Assembly (NCBI GenBank): GCA_002478865.1
Contig: DLJZ01000008.1
Coordinates: 94,257-158,256, forward strand
DNA: 64,000 bases
From: Hungatella sp. UBA7603
GTDB taxonomy: Bacteria > Bacillota > Clostridia > Lachnospirales > Lachnospiraceae
Reading direction: 5' to 3'
The notes under the pieces were generated by a model. That model had not been told where the DNA came from. It was given only the letters and a program-made list of their open reading frames with translations, and searched no databases. Made by a program: the position numbers and the translations under genes. Shown piece after piece: positions 61,788-64,000 of the stretch. Position 1 is the first letter of the stretch. The number at the start of each line of letters is the position of its first letter.

Positions 61788-63161
61788 ATGAAAAAGAGAG
61801 CATTGTCCTTTTTAATGGCAGCTATCATGGCTACAGGAATGCTGTCCGGCTGTTCCACTCAGACCGGATCCGGGAACACCACTGAATCTCAGACAAAAGA
61901 AGACATCACTACATCGGCAGCTCCTGTTGCTTCAACCACCATTACATTCTGGCACTCCATGGGAGGCGTCAACGGAGAAGCGATTAATGCACTTGTAGAA
62001 AAGTTTAACAAAGAAAATACTTCAGGGATCACGGTGGAAGCTCAATATCAGGGAAGTTACGATGATGCCATTAACAAGTTAAAAAGTGCGCAGATCGGAA
62101 ATATGGGAGCAGATCTTGTACAGATTTACGATATCGGAACCAGATTCATGATCGATTCTGGTTGGGTTGTTCCCATGCAAAAACTCATAGAAGAGGATAA
62201 ATGGGACATAACTCAGGTTGAACCAAATATCGCAGCGTATTATACAGTAGGTGGTACTCTTTATTCTATGCCATTTAACTCCTCTACTCCAATACTTTAT
62301 TATAACAGAGATATGTTCAAGAAGGCAGGCATTACTAAAGTGCCGGACAGCCTATCGGGGATAGAGCGAGTTGGAGATGACCTGCTTAAGAAAGGCGGAG
62401 CAGGTGAAGTGATTTCTCTGGGAATCTATGGCTGGTTTTTTGAGCAGTTTACATGCAAGCAACAGGCACACTATGCAGATAATGGTAATGGAAGAGAAGC
62501 GGCGGCAACCGCAGTTGATTTTGATAAAAATGGAGCCGGAGTAAAAACACTGACTGCATGGAAAGAATTATCAGACAAAGGATATGCTCCTAACGTTGGT
62601 AGAGGTGGAGATGCAGGTCTGGCAGATTTCAGCGCTGGGAAATCCGCCATCACTTTGGGTTCTACTGCATCATTAAAACAGATTTTAAATGATGTAAATG
62701 GAAAATTTGAAGTAGGAACTGCTTATTTTCCTAAGGTAAGCGATGATGATAAGGGAGGCGTATCCATAGGGGGAGGTTCTTTATGGGCATTAAATAATAA
62801 CGATGCCAATAAGCAGAGTGCAACATGGGAATTCATTAAATTCCTTGTATCCCCGGAAAGCCAGGCATACTGGAATTCTCAGACCGGATATTTCCCCATT
62901 ACAACTGCAGCTCATCAGGAACCTGTCTTTAAAGATAATATTGCAAAATTCCCACAATTTCAGACGGCAATTGACCAGCTTCATGATTCCACACCTCAGT
63001 CCGCAGGGGCCCTGTTAAGCATCTTTCCAGAGGCAAGGCAAACGGTGGAAACTGAAATTGAAAACATGATTAATAACAAAGGAACACCAGAGGCGGCTGT
63101 CACAAAAATGGCTGAGAGTATAAATAAATCCATTACAGATTATAATCTCTTAAATAAATAA
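61788..63161 (+). CDS. ugpB: Substrate-binding lipoprotein, glycerol-3-phosphate type
   Basis: The 457-residue exported lipoprotein has signal peptide FLMAAIMATGMLSGC with lipobox Cys22 and a Ser/Thr linker. The class I extracellular binding fold has ITFWHSMGGVNGEAINALVEKFN and the C-terminal FIKFLVSPESQAYWNSQTGYFPI. The WHSMGG segment resembles UgpB, and the adjacent phosphodiesterase supports glycerol-3-phosphate or glycerophosphodiester over sugar. Confidence 0.88.
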   Translation: MKKRALSFLMAAIMATGMLSGCSTQTGSGNTTESQTKEDITTSAAPVASTTITFWHSMGGVNGEAINALVEKFNKENTSGITVEAQYQGSYDDAINKLKSAQIGNMGADLVQIYDIGTRFMIDSGWVVPMQKLIEEDKWDITQVEPNIAAYYTVGGTLYSMPFNSSTPILYYNRDMFKKAGITKVPDSLSGIERVGDDLLKKGGAGEVISLGIYGWFFEQFTCKQQAHYADNGNGREAAATAVDFDKNGAGVKTLTAWKELSDKGYAPNVGRGGDAGLADFSAGKSAITLGSTASLKQILNDVNGKFEVGTAYFPKVSDDDKGGVSIGGGSLWALNNNDANKQSATWEFIKFLVSPESQAYWNSQTGYFPITTAAHQEPVFKDNIAKFPQFQTAIDQLHDSTPQSAGALLSIFPEARQTVETEIENMINNKGTPEAAVTKMAESINKSITDYNLLNK

Positions 63162-63186
63162 TTGGAACCGGAAAGGATATTAACAG

Positions 63187-63918
63187 ATGAAGACAAAGGT
63201 TTGGGCCCACAGAGGAGCATCTGCTTATGCGCCAGAAAACACATTGGAAGCATTTAAACTGGCAATCGAGCAGCATGCAGACGGTGTGGAATTAGATGTA
63301 CAGCTTACAAAAGACGGAAAACTGGCAGTAATTCATGATGAGACCATTGACCGTACCTGCAATGGTACTGGATATGTAAAAAACTTCACTATGGCTGAAT
63401 TAAAGCAGTTTACCTGTAATAAAACGCATCCAGAATATTCCTCAGCTGTAATACCCGAGCTGAAAGAAGTTCTTAAGCTGCTAAAACCAACGAATCTAAC
63501 TGTTAATATTGAATTAAAAACCGGAATTTATCGATATAAGGGAATAGAAGACAAGGTATTAAGGTTGGTTGAAAAAATTGGGATGGAGGATCGGGTTATT
63601 TATTCCTCTTTCCATCATCCCAGTATTGTGAAAATAAATAAAATCAATCCAGAAGCAAAAACAGGTATTTTATTTTCTGATGGTTGGATTAATGTAATTT
63701 ACTATGCAAGATTGATCGGAGCAGATGCCTTACATCCATCTCTCAATCATATGCGTTCGAAAAAGCTGATTAAAGAATGTAGAAAAAAGAAGATACCCCT
63801 GCATGTATGGACGGTAGATGATGCAGACATAATGAAATATTTAGTTGAACAGAGAATAGGGGCTATCATTACTAATTATCCTGATATAGCAAGAAAAGTG
63901 GTAGTTTACAATGAGTAA
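63187..63918 (+). CDS. ugpQ: Glycerophosphodiester phosphodiesterase
   Basis: The 243-residue GDPD-fold enzyme hydrolyses glycerophosphodiesters to glycerol-3-phosphate and an alcohol. Catalytic motif: AHRGASAYAPENTLEAF near 6-22, with ELDVQLTKDGKLAVIHDETIDRTCNGTG near 36-63 giving the Glu/Asp metal ligands and second catalytic His. It has no signal peptide, so it acts inside the cell on imported diesters. It is the last gene in the window. Confidence 0.93.
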   Translation: MKTKVWAHRGASAYAPENTLEAFKLAIEQHADGVELDVQLTKDGKLAVIHDETIDRTCNGTGYVKNFTMAELKQFTCNKTHPEYSSAVIPELKEVLKLLKPTNLTVNIELKTGIYRYKGIEDKVLRLVEKIGMEDRVIYSSFHHPSIVKINKINPEAKTGILFSDGWINVIYYARLIGADALHPSLNHMRSKKLIKECRKKKIPLHVWTVDDADIMKYLVEQRIGAIITNYPDIARKVVVYNE

Positions 63919-64000
63919 CTTTCATTCATAAAAATATGCTTTACAAATGGGTTTCTTATTAGTTTTCTAAATGGGTTAAAGAGTAACTAGGCTGCAAGTT

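Noticed and set aside
1-64000. tRNA/rRNA genes, CRISPR arrays, insertion sequences and prophage
   Set aside because: I found no cloverleaf-like sequence, regular spaced repeats, transposase or phage genes on either strand.
63919-64000. Possible gene start at the window end
   Set aside because: The final 80 bases are A/T-rich with no ribosome binding site and start codon pair.

Overview
The window is one continuous stretch of a low-GC, endospore-forming clostridial chromosome. The best guess is a Lachnospiraceae member of the Lacrimispora / Clostridium XIVa type. This rests on gene order (TIGR03960-TIGR03936-RNase G followed by rplU-prp-rpmA-obgE), an L27 with a Prp-cleaved N-terminal extension, spore genes (alpha/beta SASP, GerW, YlbJ-like), strong AGGAGG ribosome binding sites and sigma-A promoters. 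It is an identification by gene content, not by alignment. There is no rRNA, tRNA, CRISPR array, prophage or insertion sequence that I can see.

Layout. 1-7250: end of gmk, rpoZ, rimO, pgsA, cinA, two lineage-specific unknowns, a DUF2953 membrane protein, gerW and a 45-residue membrane peptide. 7320-16800: rpmB (minus), then Asp23/FakA-like/recG, a DUF975 membrane protein, a leucine-rich-repeat fragment, udk, a SASP, rsmD-coaD with a coiled-coil protein, and a convergent ylbJ-like gene. 16830-24740: an M23 peptidase, then RNA-modification genes (RsmF-like, RsuA-like, RluA-like) mixed with a HAD phosphatase, a YgiQ radical SAM protein and an SDR, ending with recU. 24730-30820: a histidine operon hisZ-G-D-B-A-IE with a consensus promoter; hisH and a normal hisF are absent, and HisIE carries a degenerate HisF/HisA-like N-terminal domain. 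30880-32270: pepT.

32281-35340 is the most unusual region. It is a tightly coupled minus-strand operon encoding a substrate-binding-protein fold with no signal peptide, a HypB/UreG-like GTPase with CxxC motifs, and a soluble ABC ATPase with no permease. A perfect 20-bp palindrome lies upstream. 35530-37455: a PiT phosphate permease with its DUF47/PhoU-like partner. 37510-43523: a LysR regulator divergent from a hydroxyarylic-acid decarboxylase operon (UbiD, small subunit D, SLC13-type carrier, UbiX, LpdD-like protein, IPP isomerase). This set joins prenylated-FMN synthesis to its substrate supply. 43711-45531: a chemoreceptor. 45538-48927: a cobalamin riboswitch and terminator ahead of a BtuFCD-type importer.

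48958-58775: two radical-SAM related proteins and RNase G, a minus-strand MFS gene, then rplU-prp-rpmA and obgE-yhbY-nadD-yqeK-rsfS, which serve ribosome biogenesis and NAD synthesis. 58859-63918: a glycerol-3-phosphate/glycerophosphodiester ABC importer (UgpC-A-E-B type) with its phosphodiesterase. The final 80 bases hold no gene that I can see.
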